In this document: in pieces, positions 8,803 to 18,187 of the stretch
Numbering within the stretch: position 1 is the stretch's first letter
Layout of the letters: every line of letters starts with the position of its first letter
Assembly: GCF_014637405.1 (NCBI RefSeq)
Contig: NZ_BMEY01000002.1
Location: 1-64,000 of the forward strand
Direction of reading: 5' to 3'
Source of the DNA: Ornithinibacillus halotolerans
GTDB taxonomy: Bacteria > Bacillota > Bacilli > Bacillales > Amphibacillaceae
Length of the DNA stretch: 64,000 nt
The notes under the pieces: generated by a model
Database searches by the model: none
What the model saw: only the letters and a program-made list of their open reading frames with translations
Told to the model about the DNA's origin: nothing
Made by a program: the position numbers and the translations under genes

Positions 8803-9180
8803 ATGGGAAAAGAAGTGTTTACAAGTAAAGCACCTGCTGCAATCGGACCTTACTCGCAAGCAGTAGAGTTAGGTAATATTTTATTTGTGTCCGGTCAAAT
8901 TGGAATCAATCCGGAAACAGGTGAGGTAGTACCAGGAATTGAAGCACAAACAAAACAAGTAATGGAAAACTTAAAGCATATTTTAGAAGAGGCAGGAACA
9001 GACTTCTCTAAAGTTGGTAAGTTTACAATTTATTTATCCTCAATGGATGACTTTGCTACAGTAAATGAGATATACGGTAGTTATTTACAAAAGCCTTATC
9101 CTGCACGTGCTACTATTGAAGTGAGTCGTTTACCAAAGGATGTACTAGTAGAAATTGATGCATTAGTAGTAAAAGAATAA
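8803..9180 (+). CDS. ridA: RidA family enamine/imine deaminase
   Basis: 125 residues, the usual size of the trimeric RidA/YjgF/UK114 family. It hydrolyses reactive 2-aminoacrylate and related enamines released by PLP enzymes. Family features include [12 protein letters not shown] near the N-terminus, [14 protein letters not shown], and the C-terminal [23 protein letters not shown] with the conserved Arg and Glu. The start is the ATG at 8803, 6-8 nt after GGAGGA; the ATG at 8797 is too close to that site. It is followed after 13 nt by the alcohol dehydrogenase gene, probably co-transcribed. The window has several enamine-generating PLP enzymes (MetY, methionine gamma-lyase), which fits its role. 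Confidence 0.93.
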   Translation: MGKEVFTSKAPAAIGPYSQAVELGNILFVSGQIGINPETGEVVPGIEAQTKQVMENLKHILEEAGTDFSKVGKFTIYLSSMDDFATVNEIYGSYLQKPYPARATIEVSRLPKDVLVEIDALVVKE

Positions 9181-9193
9181 GGAGGATTTTTAC

Positions 9194-10366
9194 TTGGAGA
9201 ACTTTACATATTATAATCCGACTAAATTAATCTTTGGAAAAGGTCAACTAGAAGCACTTCCAGAACAAGTGAAACAATATGGTACAAAAGTATTGCTTGT
9301 TTATGGTGGGGGAAGTATAAAGCGAAATGGTATTTATGATGAAGTAAAGAATCAACTTTCAAAAATAGATGCACAAGTCTTTGAATTACCTGGAGTAGAG
9401 CCAAATCCGCGTATTAGTACGGTCCGTAAAGGGGTTGAAATTTGTAAGGAAGAAGGAATCGAATTTCTACTAGCTGTTGGTGGTGGAAGTACAATTGACT
9501 GTACAAAAGCGATTGCAGTTGGAGCTAAAACGGATGTAGATATGTGGGACATTGTAACGAAAAAAGAAACAGCAAATGATGCATTACCGTTTGGTACTGT
9601 ATTAACTCTGTCTGCAACTGGTTCGGAGATGAATAGTGGTTCGGTAATTACGAATTGGGAAACGAATGAAAAGCATGGTTGGGGTCTTGCTCCATATACA
9701 TATCCGAGGTTTTCTGTTTTAGATCCAACCCATACATTCTCTGTGCCAAAGGATCAAACGATTTATGGTATTGTGGATATGATGTCACATGTATTGGAAC
9801 ATTATTTTCATCAAGCGACGAATACGCCAATACAAGATCGCTTCTGTGAGTCTGTTTTAATTACAGTGATGGAAACAGCACCTAAATTACTCGAAGACCT
9901 AGAAAACTATGAGTTACGTGAGACAATAATGTTAGCAGGAACATTAGCATTAAATAATATGTTAAGCATCGGTTTCCGCGGAGATTGGGCAACACATAAT
10001 TTAGAACATGCGGTAAGTGCCGTTCATGATATTCCACATGGTGGGGGATTAGCTATTCTCTTCCCTAACTGGATGAAGCATGTTTTAGATGAAGGAAATG
10101 TTTCTAGGTTCAAGCAATTAGCAGAGCGAGTATTCCAAGTTGATGGGCAAGGAAAATCTGACCGTGACATTGCTCTAGAAGGAATTGTTAAGCTTCGAGA
10201 GTTTTGGAATAGTATTGGTGCACCATCTCGACTATCCGATTATGACATCGATGAAACAACTGTTGAATTGATGGCAGAGAAAACAGTAGTAGCTAGACCG
10301 GAATATGGAAACTATAAAAAGTTAACAAAACAAGATTCGATTGAAATATTCAGAGCAAGTTTGTAA
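9194..10366 (+). CDS. Iron-containing alcohol dehydrogenase, butanol dehydrogenase (YugJ/BdhA) type
   Basis: 390 residues, close to the usual length. It catalyses NAD(P)H-dependent interconversion of aldehydes and primary alcohols. The nucleotide-binding [13 protein letters not shown] segment and the metal ligands of group III dehydrogenases are present: Asp in [15 protein letters not shown] with its His residues, and His in [20 protein letters not shown]. The start is TTG at 9194, about 8 nt after GGAGGA. It follows ridA closely and is closed by a bidirectional terminator. The physiological substrate is not clear. Confidence 0.9.
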   Translation: MENFTYYNPTKLIFGKGQLEALPEQVKQYGTKVLLVYGGGSIKRNGIYDEVKNQLSKIDAQVFELPGVEPNPRISTVRKGVEICKEEGIEFLLAVGGGSTIDCTKAIAVGAKTDVDMWDIVTKKETANDALPFGTVLTLSATGSEMNSGSVITNWETNEKHGWGLAPYTYPRFSVLDPTHTFSVPKDQTIYGIVDMMSHVLEHYFHQATNTPIQDRFCESVLITVMETAPKLLEDLENYELRETIMLAGTLALNNMLSIGFRGDWATHNLEHAVSAVHDIPHGGGLAILFPNWMKHVLDEGNVSRFKQLAERVFQVDGQGKSDRDIALEGIVKLREFWNSIGAPSRLSDYDIDETTVELMAEKTVVARPEYGNYKKLTKQDSIEIFRASL

Positions 10367-10420
10367 ATAAACTAAATATCGACATATTATTTCCCTGGTA
10401 ATAAATTTGTCGACATAAAA

Positions 10421-10452
10421 AGAACTAGCCTTATTGATAAATGGCTAGTTCT
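10421..10452. terminator. Bidirectional terminator between the alcohol dehydrogenase and DUF1450 genes
   Basis: A perfect 10-bp stem, AGAACTAGCC (10421-10430) with GGCTAGTTCT (10443-10452), has a 12-nt loop. A-rich and T-rich flanks serve both convergent genes. It overlaps the last codons of the minus-strand gene. Confidence 0.8.
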
Positions 10453-10676
10453 TCTTCAATTGCTGCTCTAATTTTATCTAAACATTCCTCGGGTGTCTTC
10501 CCGAAAATACGTCTATTATTTACTATTGCATATGGCTTTACTCGACATAATCCACAAAATGATAAACAGTCACTAGAAAGGACTGCGACTTCGGGATATT
10601 CTTTTTCAAGAATCTCCTCTAAATCTAATGTAGTGATCGCATTACCATCACAAACTTCTACAACGACAATACCCAT
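10431..10676 (-). CDS. DUF1450 (YuzB-like) small cysteine-containing protein
   Basis: About 81 residues. The pattern DCLSFCGLCRVKPYAIVNN resembles the Cys-x3-Cys-x2-Cys region of YuzB/DUF1450 proteins, which look like thioredoxin-fold ferredoxin relatives. Function is unknown. I prefer the ATG at 10676 (MGIVVVEVCDG), which fits family length and has AAGGAA upstream. A longer reading from 10721 has no ribosome binding site and an unlike-family extension. It is convergent with the alcohol dehydrogenase and shares its terminator. Confidence 0.7.
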   Translation of the reverse strand: MGIVVVEVCDGNAITTLDLEEILEKEYPEVAVLSSDCLSFCGLCRVKPYAIVNNRRIFGKTPEECLDKIRAAIEEELAIYQ

Positions 10677-10897
10677 TAGTGTATCACTTTCCTTCAAGGG
10701 AATATAAGGGAATAATAGCATTAACAGAATCTCATTTCAATAATGGTGCTTTGCATGATGAAGAAGTGGACAATCGGAGAAACGAATAATAGATTAACGA
10801 TTATATAGATAGAATCAGTTAATAAGGAAAGAAAAAGCTTGACCACACATTTATCGCCTCGTACATTAATTATTTCCAAAACTTGTTAGGATAAACC

Positions 10898-10937
10898 AAC
10901 AAAAAAGCATACCCTCAATCCACTGAAGGTATGCTTT
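10898..10937 (-). terminator. Rho-independent terminator of the divergent peptide ABC operon
   Basis: On the minus strand a 10-bp stem (10928-10937 with 10904-10913) is followed by a T run, directly after the stop of the last ATPase gene. The rest of 10677-10944 shows no gene. Confidence 0.9.
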
Positions 10938-10944
10938 GAATAAA

Positions 10945-11952
10945 CTATCTAACTGGCTGCATAATACCAGCCTCGATATCTTCTACATAATGGCAAGCAG
11001 CTTGATGTCCATTATCTGTAACTACATTACGTAATTCAGGAACTTCTCTTGTGCAACGTTCTGTTGCAAAAGGACATCTTGTGTGAAAACGACATCCTTG
11101 AGGGGGATCGATTGGTGATGGTACATCTCCTGTTAAAATAATCCGTTCCCTTCTCTTTTCTGGATGGATACTAGGTATCGCGGATAGTAATGACTTCGTA
11201 TAAGGATGCTGTGGATTTGTAAATAATGATTTTTTATCAGCGATTTCTACAATTTTTCCAAGATACATCACAATAATACGATCGGAAATATGTCGAACAA
11301 CTCCTAAATCATGAGAGATAAATAGATAAGTAAGTTTATATTCCTTCTGTAATTTTTTTAATAGATTAATGACTTGTGCCTGTATAGATACATCTAGTGC
11401 AGAAACTGCTTCATCGCAAATGATCAACTGTGGTTCAACGGCAAGTGCGCGCGCAATTCCAATTCGCTGTCTTTGACCACCACTAAATTCATGTGGGTAT
11501 CGATCCATTTGATGTGCCCCAAGTCCGACCGTTTCCAATAATTCTACAATCCGTTCGTGCTGTTTTTCTTTCGGTACAGTGTTTTGTATACTCATTGCTT
11601 CCTGAAGAATCTCACCAACTGTTTGTCGTGGGTTTAACGATGCATACGGGTCTTGGAAAATAACTTGTAAATCTTTTCTTTTCTTGCGCATCTCTTTTTT
11701 GTTTAACGATAATAAATCAATACCATCAAATTCAACTTCTCCACTAGTTGGTTCGTCCAAACGAAGAATAGCCCTACCTGTTGTAGATTTACCACATCCA
11801 GATTCACCAACGATACTTACTGTTTCTCCTTCATAGACGGTAAATGAAACACCATCTACAGCTTTCACGTGATTGATCGTTCTTCCGAAAATACCACCTT
11901 TTATTGGGAAATGTTGTTTTAAATCGGTTACTTTAAGAATTTCTTTCTGCAT
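10945..11952 (-). CDS. Peptide ABC transporter ATP-binding protein (OppF/DppF type)
   Basis: 335 residues. One of the two ATPases that power peptide import. Walker [14 protein letters not shown], signature SGGQRQRIGIARAL and Walker B LIICDEAVSALD are intact. The C-terminal oligopeptide-transporter extension carries the Cys motif GCRFHTRCPFATERC. GGAGGTG precedes the ATG, and the gene starts 20 nt inside the upstream ATPase gene, so translation is coupled. It is the last gene of the order C permease, B permease, D ATPase, F ATPase; the binding protein is divergent at 15066. The substrate is a peptide, or possibly glutathione judging by the binding protein. Confidence 0.92.
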   Translation of the reverse strand: MQKEILKVTDLKQHFPIKGGIFGRTINHVKAVDGVSFTVYEGETVSIVGESGCGKSTTGRAILRLDEPTSGEVEFDGIDLLSLNKKEMRKKRKDLQVIFQDPYASLNPRQTVGEILQEAMSIQNTVPKEKQHERIVELLETVGLGAHQMDRYPHEFSGGQRQRIGIARALAVEPQLIICDEAVSALDVSIQAQVINLLKKLQKEYKLTYLFISHDLGVVRHISDRIIVMYLGKIVEIADKKSLFTNPQHPYTKSLLSAIPSIHPEKRRERIILTGDVPSPIDPPQGCRFHTRCPFATERCTREVPELRNVVTDNGHQAACHYVEDIEAGIMQPVR

Positions 11953-12967
11953 AGGTCTTCACCTCCGTTGATCCATTCCATTCATCCGTATATATCCAAC
12001 ATCTTGTTTGATGATTATTATCGTCAGTTACAAGTTCTGGTAGTGTATTACATAGTTCCGTTGCATATGGACAACGAGGTGCAAAACGGCAGCCACTTGG
12101 TAAATTAGTAGGGTTAGGTACCATTCCTTTAATGATAGGTAGGTCACCCTCTATATCTTCCTCATGGGAAGGAAGTGAATTAATTAATCCAACCGTATAA
12201 GGATGTTGTGGGTTACTAAATAGTGTTTTTACATCGGTATACTCTACTATTTTTCCACAATACATCACAGCTACATAATCGCAAGTTTCCGCCACAACTC
12301 CTAAATCGTGGGTAATTAATAGCACTGACATATCTAGTTTTTCTTGTAGTTCTTTAATAAGCTCCAAGATTTGTGCTTGGATTGTTACATCGAGCGCTGT
12401 TGTTGGTTCATCTGCGATTAATAAATCGGGATTACACGCTAGAGCAATGGCAATCATTACTCGTTGACGCATGCCCCCAGATAGTTCGTGTGGATATTGA
12501 TCTATCCGTTTCTCGGGAGACGGAATTCCAACTAGTTTTAACATATCAATTGATTTCTTTCTTGCTTCTGCTTTGTTTAAACCTTCGTGTATTTTATAGG
12601 CTTCACCAATTTGCTGACCAATCGTATAGGTTGGATTTAATGATGTCATTGGTTCTTGGAATATCATTGAAATCTGATTACCGCGGATTTTCCTCATTTC
12701 CTCATTCGATTTATCTAATAGATTTTCACCTTTAAAGATAATCTCTCCGCCAACGATTTTTCCGGGTCGGTCAATTAAACGGAGGATGGAAAGGGATGTA
12801 ATACTTTTACCAGAACCAGATTCACCAACAATTCCAACGGTCTTTCCTTTTGGTAAGTCGAAAGTTACTCCATCTACTGCTTTTATTTCTACATCTTCTG
12901 TAAAGAAGGAAGTCTGTAATTCTTTTATTTCTAAAATGTTATCGAAGTTTTGAGATTCATTTGCCAA
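11933..12967 (-). CDS. Peptide ABC transporter ATP-binding protein (OppD/DppD type)
   Basis: 344 residues. Walker [13 protein letters not shown], signature [14 protein letters not shown], Walker [13 protein letters not shown] and the C-terminal [15 protein letters not shown] extension are present. It forms the ATPase heterodimer with the OppF-type partner on the cytoplasmic face of the permease. The start is TTG at 12967 with AAAGGTG upstream. Spacing to the upstream permease is 37 nt and the downstream ATPase overlaps by 20 nt. Confidence 0.92.
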   Translation of the reverse strand: MANESQNFDNILEIKELQTSFFTEDVEIKAVDGVTFDLPKGKTVGIVGESGSGKSITSLSILRLIDRPGKIVGGEIIFKGENLLDKSNEEMRKIRGNQISMIFQEPMTSLNPTYTIGQQIGEAYKIHEGLNKAEARKKSIDMLKLVGIPSPEKRIDQYPHELSGGMRQRVMIAIALACNPDLLIADEPTTALDVTIQAQILELIKELQEKLDMSVLLITHDLGVVAETCDYVAVMYCGKIVEYTDVKTLFSNPQHPYTVGLINSLPSHEEDIEGDLPIIKGMVPNPTNLPSGCRFAPRCPYATELCNTLPELVTDDNNHQTRCWIYTDEWNGSTEVKTYAERNS

Positions 12968-13004
12968 AGTAAGTCACACCTTTCTAAACTGGGAAACTAG
13001 TAAC

Positions 13005-13961
13005 TTAATTAAAATCAATTCGCTTATTTAAATATCTATAGGTGATGTCTACAATAAGGTTTACTAGAACAAATAATAGAGACGCAACTAATACAGTACC
13101 TTGAACTAAAGGAAAGTCACGTGCTTGAATAGCATCGATAACAAGTTTCCCCATTCCATTAATTGCAAAGACTGTTTCCGTTAATACCGCACCACCTAGT
13201 AGTCCACCAAATTGTAATCCGACAACTGTTACAACAGGTATAAGAGCATTTTTTAATGCGTGTCTATAGATGACTACTCGTTCTTTTGCGCCTTTTGCCC
13301 GTGCAGTACGAATATAATCTTGATCAATCACTTCTAACATGCTCGACCTTGTCATACGAGCGATTATTGCTGCTCCACCAGTTCCTAATGTAATAACAGG
13401 TAAAACTATTTGTTGGAAGCTTCCCCAACCGGATGGTTTAAACCAAGCGGTATTATCGATAAATGGAATCCAACTAGGGACGTCTAAGCCAATAGCAAAC
13501 CATTGAATTAGCATGAGTCCAAGCCAAAAGTTTGGCATAGATAATCCGAAAAGTGCAATTAACATTAATGTTACATCTCGAAAAGAATATTGTTTTACTG
13601 CAGAAACAATCCCTGCAATTAATCCTAAAAACACACTTAGAACAATACTATAAAAGGCAAGTTCAACGGTGATCCAAAATCGGTGTCCAATTTCTGTTGT
13701 AACGTCACGTCCAGATCGAATCGAGTTACCTAGATCACCTTGTAACACATTACTGAGGTAGTTCCAATATTGAACTGGATACGGATCATTTAATCCAAGT
13801 CGTTCACGAATATTTTCCACTTGTTCTGCTGGTGCACTCTCACCGGCCATGATCTGTGCAGGGTCCCCGGGAATGAGGTGCATAAGACTGAAAACAATTA
13901 TAGTTACTCCTAAAAATACTGGAATAGTTTGAAGAATACGTCTGATTATGAATACGAACAA
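13005..13961 (-). CDS. Peptide/nickel-type ABC transporter permease (DppB/NikB type)
   Basis: 318 residues with six predicted helices and the binding-protein-dependent permease loop DQDYIRTARAKGAKERVVIYRHALKNALIP, which contacts the ATPases. The N-terminus FIIRRILQTIPVFLGVTIIVF is typical of the B subunit. TTG start at 13961 after GAGGGTG. It pairs with the C subunit encoded immediately upstream (15-nt gap). Confidence 0.92.
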   Translation of the reverse strand: MFVFIIRRILQTIPVFLGVTIIVFSLMHLIPGDPAQIMAGESAPAEQVENIRERLGLNDPYPVQYWNYLSNVLQGDLGNSIRSGRDVTTEIGHRFWITVELAFYSIVLSVFLGLIAGIVSAVKQYSFRDVTLMLIALFGLSMPNFWLGLMLIQWFAIGLDVPSWIPFIDNTAWFKPSGWGSFQQIVLPVITLGTGGAAIIARMTRSSMLEVIDQDYIRTARAKGAKERVVIYRHALKNALIPVVTVVGLQFGGLLGGAVLTETVFAINGMGKLVIDAIQARDFPLVQGTVLVASLLFVLVNLIVDITYRYLNKRIDFN

Positions 13962-13976
13962 TCTACTGCACCCTCT

Positions 13977-14870
13977 CTATTTTTTTGATTTTGGATCAAA
14001 AGCATCTCTTAATCCATCCCCTAGAATGTTAAATGCAATTACTACGATGACAATGGCCATACCAGGATAAAATGCAACGTGTGGTGCTTGATATAAATAA
14101 TTTCGACCATCACTTAACATTGCTCCCCATTCAGGTGTAGGTGGTTTTGCTCCAAGGCCGAGAAAGGATAATCCGCTTGCAGTTAAAATTGCCGTTGCAA
14201 TTGTTAACGTCGCTTGAACGATTAGCGGAGAAATGGTATTTGGAAGAATATGCTTAAAAATAATTCGTGAATCACTAGCTCCTAATGCTTTTATCGCATC
14301 TATATACTCTAGCTTTCTTACTGCTAACGTTGAACCACGGACAATTCTTGCGAAAACTGGTACAGAGAAAACCGCTATTGCAATAATTACATTTCGTAGG
14401 CTTCCACCAAGTACACTTACGATTGCTAGTGCAAGAAGAATACCAGGGAAAGCTAACAATACGTCCATACAGCGCATTATGAATGAATCTGTACGGCCAC
14501 CATAATATCCAGAAATAATTCCTAACAATGTTCCGACGATTAATCCTAAGAACACGGAAGAGAAGCCAACAAATAATGTATAAGACATCCCTTTAATTAT
14601 TCGGCTAAATATGTCTCTGCCGTGATGATCAGTTCCGAACCAATGATCGGATGAAGGTGGTTCTAATTTGTTTGTTGGGGAAACGGCACCAGGGTCATAA
14701 GGTACGAAAAATGGACCAATTATCGAGATTAAAATAAATAGAAAAATAAGTATTGCACCAATAACGGCTGCTTTGTTTTTCTTGAACTTCTTATAAAAAT
14801 CTTTAAATCGCTGTGACTTCTTTTTCTTAATTGGAATAGATTTTTGTTCGTTGATTGCTGGTTGTCCCAT
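13977..14870 (-). CDS. Peptide/nickel-type ABC transporter permease (DppC/NikC type)
   Basis: 297 residues. A basic N-terminal tail (Lys-rich, residues 10-33) precedes the first helix. The conserved PYDPGAVSPTNKLEPPSSDHWFGTDHHGRD block and the permease loop EYIDAIKALGASDSRIIFKHILPN identify the C subunit. It is the first gene of the minus-strand operon and is divergent from the binding-protein gene, with a 195-nt shared control region. Confidence 0.92.
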   Translation of the reverse strand: MGQPAINEQKSIPIKKKKSQRFKDFYKKFKKNKAAVIGAILIFLFILISIIGPFFVPYDPGAVSPTNKLEPPSSDHWFGTDHHGRDIFSRIIKGMSYTLFVGFSSVFLGLIVGTLLGIISGYYGGRTDSFIMRCMDVLLAFPGILLALAIVSVLGGSLRNVIIAIAVFSVPVFARIVRGSTLAVRKLEYIDAIKALGASDSRIIFKHILPNTISPLIVQATLTIATAILTASGLSFLGLGAKPPTPEWGAMLSDGRNYLYQAPHVAFYPGMAIVIVVIAFNILGDGLRDAFDPKSKK

Positions 14871-15018
14871 TTTCCTATGTACACCCTTTCTAGCATAGTT
14901 TAATGTATCTGATAATTTATACTATTATATCATTATAGTTAAATATGACAACTCAGAATACAAAAAATACTCTTGTAATTTATCTCGGTATCCATTATAT
15001 TTATAGATAATCCAAACC

Positions 15019-15038
15019 AGAGACAACTTTTTGTCTCT
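15019..15038 (+). promoter_or_regulatory. Inverted repeat in the binding-protein leader
   Basis: AGAGACAA (15019-15026) and TTGTCTCT (15031-15038) form a perfect 8-bp inverted repeat with a 4-nt loop, 28 nt before the binding-protein start in the divergent promoter region. It may be an operator or an mRNA-protecting 5' hairpin; the sequence does not decide. Confidence 0.45.
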
Positions 15039-15065
15039 AACTAAAAGAAATGGGGGTAATATGGA

Positions 15066-16622
15066 GTGAGGTTGACAAAGAAATTATTAGGTTTATTAGT
15101 TGTAACAATCATGCTGAGCATGGTGCTTGCCGCTTGTTCAGGTGACTCAACGAATGAATTAGTCATTGCAAACTCAGCTGATGCAGTATCATTAGACCCT
15201 GCAGGATCAAATGACGTACCATCAAGTAACGTTGCCGCAAATATTTATGAATCGCTTGTGGCACAGGACCAGAATATGGAATTACAACCAAGTCTTGCGG
15301 TTAGTTGGGAATTAGTTGAAGATACTGTCTGGGAATTTAAATTACGTGAAGGTGTAAAATTCCACGATGGTTCCGATTTTAATGCGGAAGTTGTAAAAGC
15401 AAACATTGAAAGAGTATTAGATCCTGATATCGGATCTCCTCGTGCATTCTTATATAGTATGGTTACCGATATCGAAGTGGTAGACGATTACACGGTTCGT
15501 TTTACGACAGAATTTCCATTCTCGCCACTACCTGCACACTTAGCTCATAATGGTGGGGCGATGGTTTCCCTAAAAGTAATTGAAGAGGATTATGCTGCAA
15601 TGGAAGATGGGGAAGACCCAGGTAGTGTAATTAATGAAAAACCAATTGGTACCGGATTCTTTAAATTTGATGAATGGGTACCAGGACAGCAAATTAAACT
15701 TGTCCGTAATGATGATTATTGGGGAGATAAAGCAAAGTTAGAATCCGTAGTATTTAAAGTAGTTGACGAAGATTTAACTCGTGTAGCGGAATTAAAAACT
15801 GGAGATTCCCATATTTCTGATCCGTTAAGTCCTTCTGATGTAGCAGATATTGAGGAGACTGACGGTGTACATGTTAATAGGCAATCTAGTGTAAGTTTAT
15901 CTTATGTTGGATTCAATATGGATAAAGCTCCGTTTGATGATGCTCGTGTTCGTCAGGCAATAAATATGGCTATTGATAAAGATCAAATTATTAATGGGAT
16001 TTATGATGGTAATGGTGTTCCAGCTGTTGGTCCACTTGCGCCAGATGTATTCGGATATGATCCAGATGTTCCTGGGCTAGAATATGACCCAGATAAAGCT
16101 AGAGAGTTACTTGCAGAGGCTGGTTATGAAGATGGCTTCTCAACAACACTTTGGACAAATGATAACCGTGAACGTATGGATATGGCGACAAACATTCAAG
16201 CTCAGCTAAAAGAGTTTGGAATTGATGTTGAAATTGAAGTAATGGAGTGGGGTGCTTACTTAGAGCAAACGGCTAAAGGTGAACATGATATGTTTATCTT
16301 AGGATGGTCAACAGTAACTGGTGATGCTGACTATGGTTTATATGCTTTATTCCATTCTAATAATGTTGGGGACCCAGGAAACCGTACATTTACAAAGGAT
16401 CCTGATCTAGATGCACTATTAGATGAAGCTCGTCAAACTCCAGATCCAGATGACCGTGCAGCACTTTATCGTGAAATTCAAGAATTACTTGCTGAAATTG
16501 CACCAATGCTTTACATTCACCACCAAGAGTTCTTACTTGGGGTTAGTGATCGAGTAGAAGGACTTACACAAGACCCAACAGGAGTTCTACAATTACAAAA
16601 TGTAACTCTAAAAGAAGAATAA
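15066..16622 (+). CDS. Peptide-binding lipoprotein (SBP family 5, GsiB/DppA-like)
   Basis: 518 residues. The lipoprotein signal has L-A-A-C with Cys24. The SBP family 5 pattern is complete: LDPAGSNDVPSSNVAANIYESL, VWEFKLREGVKFHDG, the PIGTGFFKFDEWVPGQQIKLV block and DARVRQAINMAIDKD. It captures peptides, or glutathione by similarity to GsiB-type proteins, and hands them to the divergently encoded permease. The start is GTG at 15066, about 8 nt after a GGGGG run; TTG at 15072 is an alternative. A strong terminator follows, so it is transcribed alone and can be expressed at a higher level than its permease. Confidence 0.9.
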   Translation: MRLTKKLLGLLVVTIMLSMVLAACSGDSTNELVIANSADAVSLDPAGSNDVPSSNVAANIYESLVAQDQNMELQPSLAVSWELVEDTVWEFKLREGVKFHDGSDFNAEVVKANIERVLDPDIGSPRAFLYSMVTDIEVVDDYTVRFTTEFPFSPLPAHLAHNGGAMVSLKVIEEDYAAMEDGEDPGSVINEKPIGTGFFKFDEWVPGQQIKLVRNDDYWGDKAKLESVVFKVVDEDLTRVAELKTGDSHISDPLSPSDVADIEETDGVHVNRQSSVSLSYVGFNMDKAPFDDARVRQAINMAIDKDQIINGIYDGNGVPAVGPLAPDVFGYDPDVPGLEYDPDKARELLAEAGYEDGFSTTLWTNDNRERMDMATNIQAQLKEFGIDVEIEVMEWGAYLEQTAKGEHDMFILGWSTVTGDADYGLYALFHSNNVGDPGNRTFTKDPDLDALLDEARQTPDPDDRAALYREIQELLAEIAPMLYIHHQEFLLGVSDRVEGLTQDPTGVLQLQNVTLKEE

Positions 16623-16636
16623 TATTATAATAGAAG

Positions 16637-16670
16637 AAAAGAGGAATTCCACACCAGGAATTCCTCTTTT
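16637..16670 (+). terminator. Rho-independent terminator of the binding-protein gene
   Basis: A 14-bp perfect stem (16637-16650 with 16657-16670) has a 6-nt loop. It contains GAGGAATTCC/GGAATTCCTC and ends in T residues. Confidence 0.93.
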
Positions 16671-16715
16671 TAATATTATTTTTAATGATTAGTTTGCAAT
16701 TTGTTTTAGAAAATG

Positions 16716-16745
16716 CACTATATTTCCGGAGCGGCTTAGATGCAT
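16716..16745. repeat. Right-end remnant of the dispersed palindrome-ended element
   Basis: The stretch around TATTTCCGGAGCGGCTTAGA matches the right end of the larger copies at 32631-32880 and 57394-57515 (consensus TATTTCCGNNGCGGGTCNGATGC). No left end is visible here, so it is probably a decayed fragment. Confidence 0.55.
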
Positions 16746-16769
16746 CCATAATATTGAAAACAGAATTAA

Positions 16770-17960
16770 TCAAGATAACGAATGACTACCCTTCTCCGCA
16801 TATTCATACCGATACCATACAAATAACAAAAATGCCCCACTTGCAATTAATAAACTACTAGTAAATATAAACACAGTTGAAATGCCATAAAACCCAGCAA
16901 TTAATCCACCTAATGCAGGTCCGATAATATTCCCTAAAAATCGTAAACTTGTATTATAGCCAAGTACTTCACCTTGCATAGACAGTGGTGCTTCCTGACG
17001 AATATAAGCAATTCTTAATGGGATAATTCCCCCAATCGATATACCTAATAAGAAACGAACGATGACAAGTTGCCATATGGAAGAAACAAATGCTCCAGGT
17101 ATATAAACAACACCAGCCATGAATAATAATAAAATTAAGTATTTGATATACCCATGCTGGTCACCAAGTTTCCCCCATTTTCTTGTCATCAGTAGATTAC
17201 CGACACCGGCAGCAGAAAATGCAACCCCAGAGAAGAATGCAATGTTAAGAGGACCGTGAATTTCTTCTACATATAAAGAAAGAATCGGTTGAACACTAAA
17301 ATGAGCAATCTGCACTAATGCAGATATAATCATCACAACGAGTAATATAGGATGTTTTACAATATGCAAGAGCACTTCTTTTCGAGAATAAGATTTATTC
17401 TCTTTGCCGTTCCCACTTTGTAGTTTTCTTTCCTTAACACCTAGGAATACAATCAACGCGGATAAGAATATAGTAATAGCCGTCCATTTGAATGTTGAAG
17501 AAAAGCCAAACGTATCGGCTAGTGCACCACCAAGAAGCGGCCCCATTAACGAACCAGTAATACTTCCTGTTTGCAATGTGCCTAGAACCCTTCCGGCTAT
17601 GTGTTTAGGGGTTTCTGTGGCGATAAGTGCTTGGGACATTGGAATGAATCCTGTAAAGATTCCCATAAACAGACGAAGGAAAAATAACTGCCAAACGTTT
17701 GTAGCGAACCCCATTAGAAATACAGAGATCCCCATTCCTGTAGCGAAGAAAATTAGCAGTTTCTTTCTTCCGTATTTATCCCCAATTCTTCCCCATATGG
17801 GTGAAAATAAAAAAGCCGCGATGAAAGTAACTAGAAATACCCATCCAGACCAGTTTTGAACGTAGACATCAGAGTAATCGCCAAAGGAATCAATATATAA
17901 GGAGAGAAAAGGGATTACCATCGTCATACTGCCTGCAGTAAAGAAATTAGCAAGCCACAT
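16770..17960 (-). CDS. MFS multidrug-type exporter
   Basis: At least 396 residues with 12 predicted helices. The motif-A loop GRIGDKYGRKKLLIFFATG between helices 2 and 3 marks a drug:H+ antiporter of the major facilitator superfamily. The coordinates use the first canonical ATG. However, the reading frame stays open 14 codons upstream (to 18002) and there reads STENNSVKRNLYIMWLANFF after an ATT codon, with AGAAGG 9 nt before it. That extension looks like the usual N-terminus of this family, so the true start may be AUU at 18002. It is monocistronic and convergent with the binding-protein gene. Confidence 0.85.
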   Translation of the reverse strand: MWLANFFTAGSMTMVIPFLSLYIDSFGDYSDVYVQNWSGWVFLVTFIAAFLFSPIWGRIGDKYGRKKLLIFFATGMGISVFLMGFATNVWQLFFLRLFMGIFTGFIPMSQALIATETPKHIAGRVLGTLQTGSITGSLMGPLLGGALADTFGFSSTFKWTAITIFLSALIVFLGVKERKLQSGNGKENKSYSRKEVLLHIVKHPILLVVMIISALVQIAHFSVQPILSLYVEEIHGPLNIAFFSGVAFSAAGVGNLLMTRKWGKLGDQHGYIKYLILLLFMAGVVYIPGAFVSSIWQLVIVRFLLGISIGGIIPLRIAYIRQEAPLSMQGEVLGYNTSLRFLGNIIGPALGGLIAGFYGISTVFIFTSSLLIASGAFLLFVWYRYEYAEKGSHSLS

Positions 17961-18187
17961 AATATACAGATTTCGTTTTACAGAGTTGTTTTCAGTACTA
18001 ATGGATCTTTGCCTTCTTTCATAAAATACTTCGTTACCCTAAATATACCGAATACCGAAATAAATTTAAAGTAAATTGCTTGGCATCTATATGGTGTTAT
18101 TTTTCAAAAATTGGGTATAATCATAGTGATAGATTAATATTTTCTTAGACAAGTAGTAATAGAAAAAAGGAAGAGGAGCTTAAAACG

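Noticed and set aside
12373-12735. Plus-strand open frame of 120 codons
   Set aside because: Antisense shadow of the OppD-type ATPase gene; no ribosome binding site.
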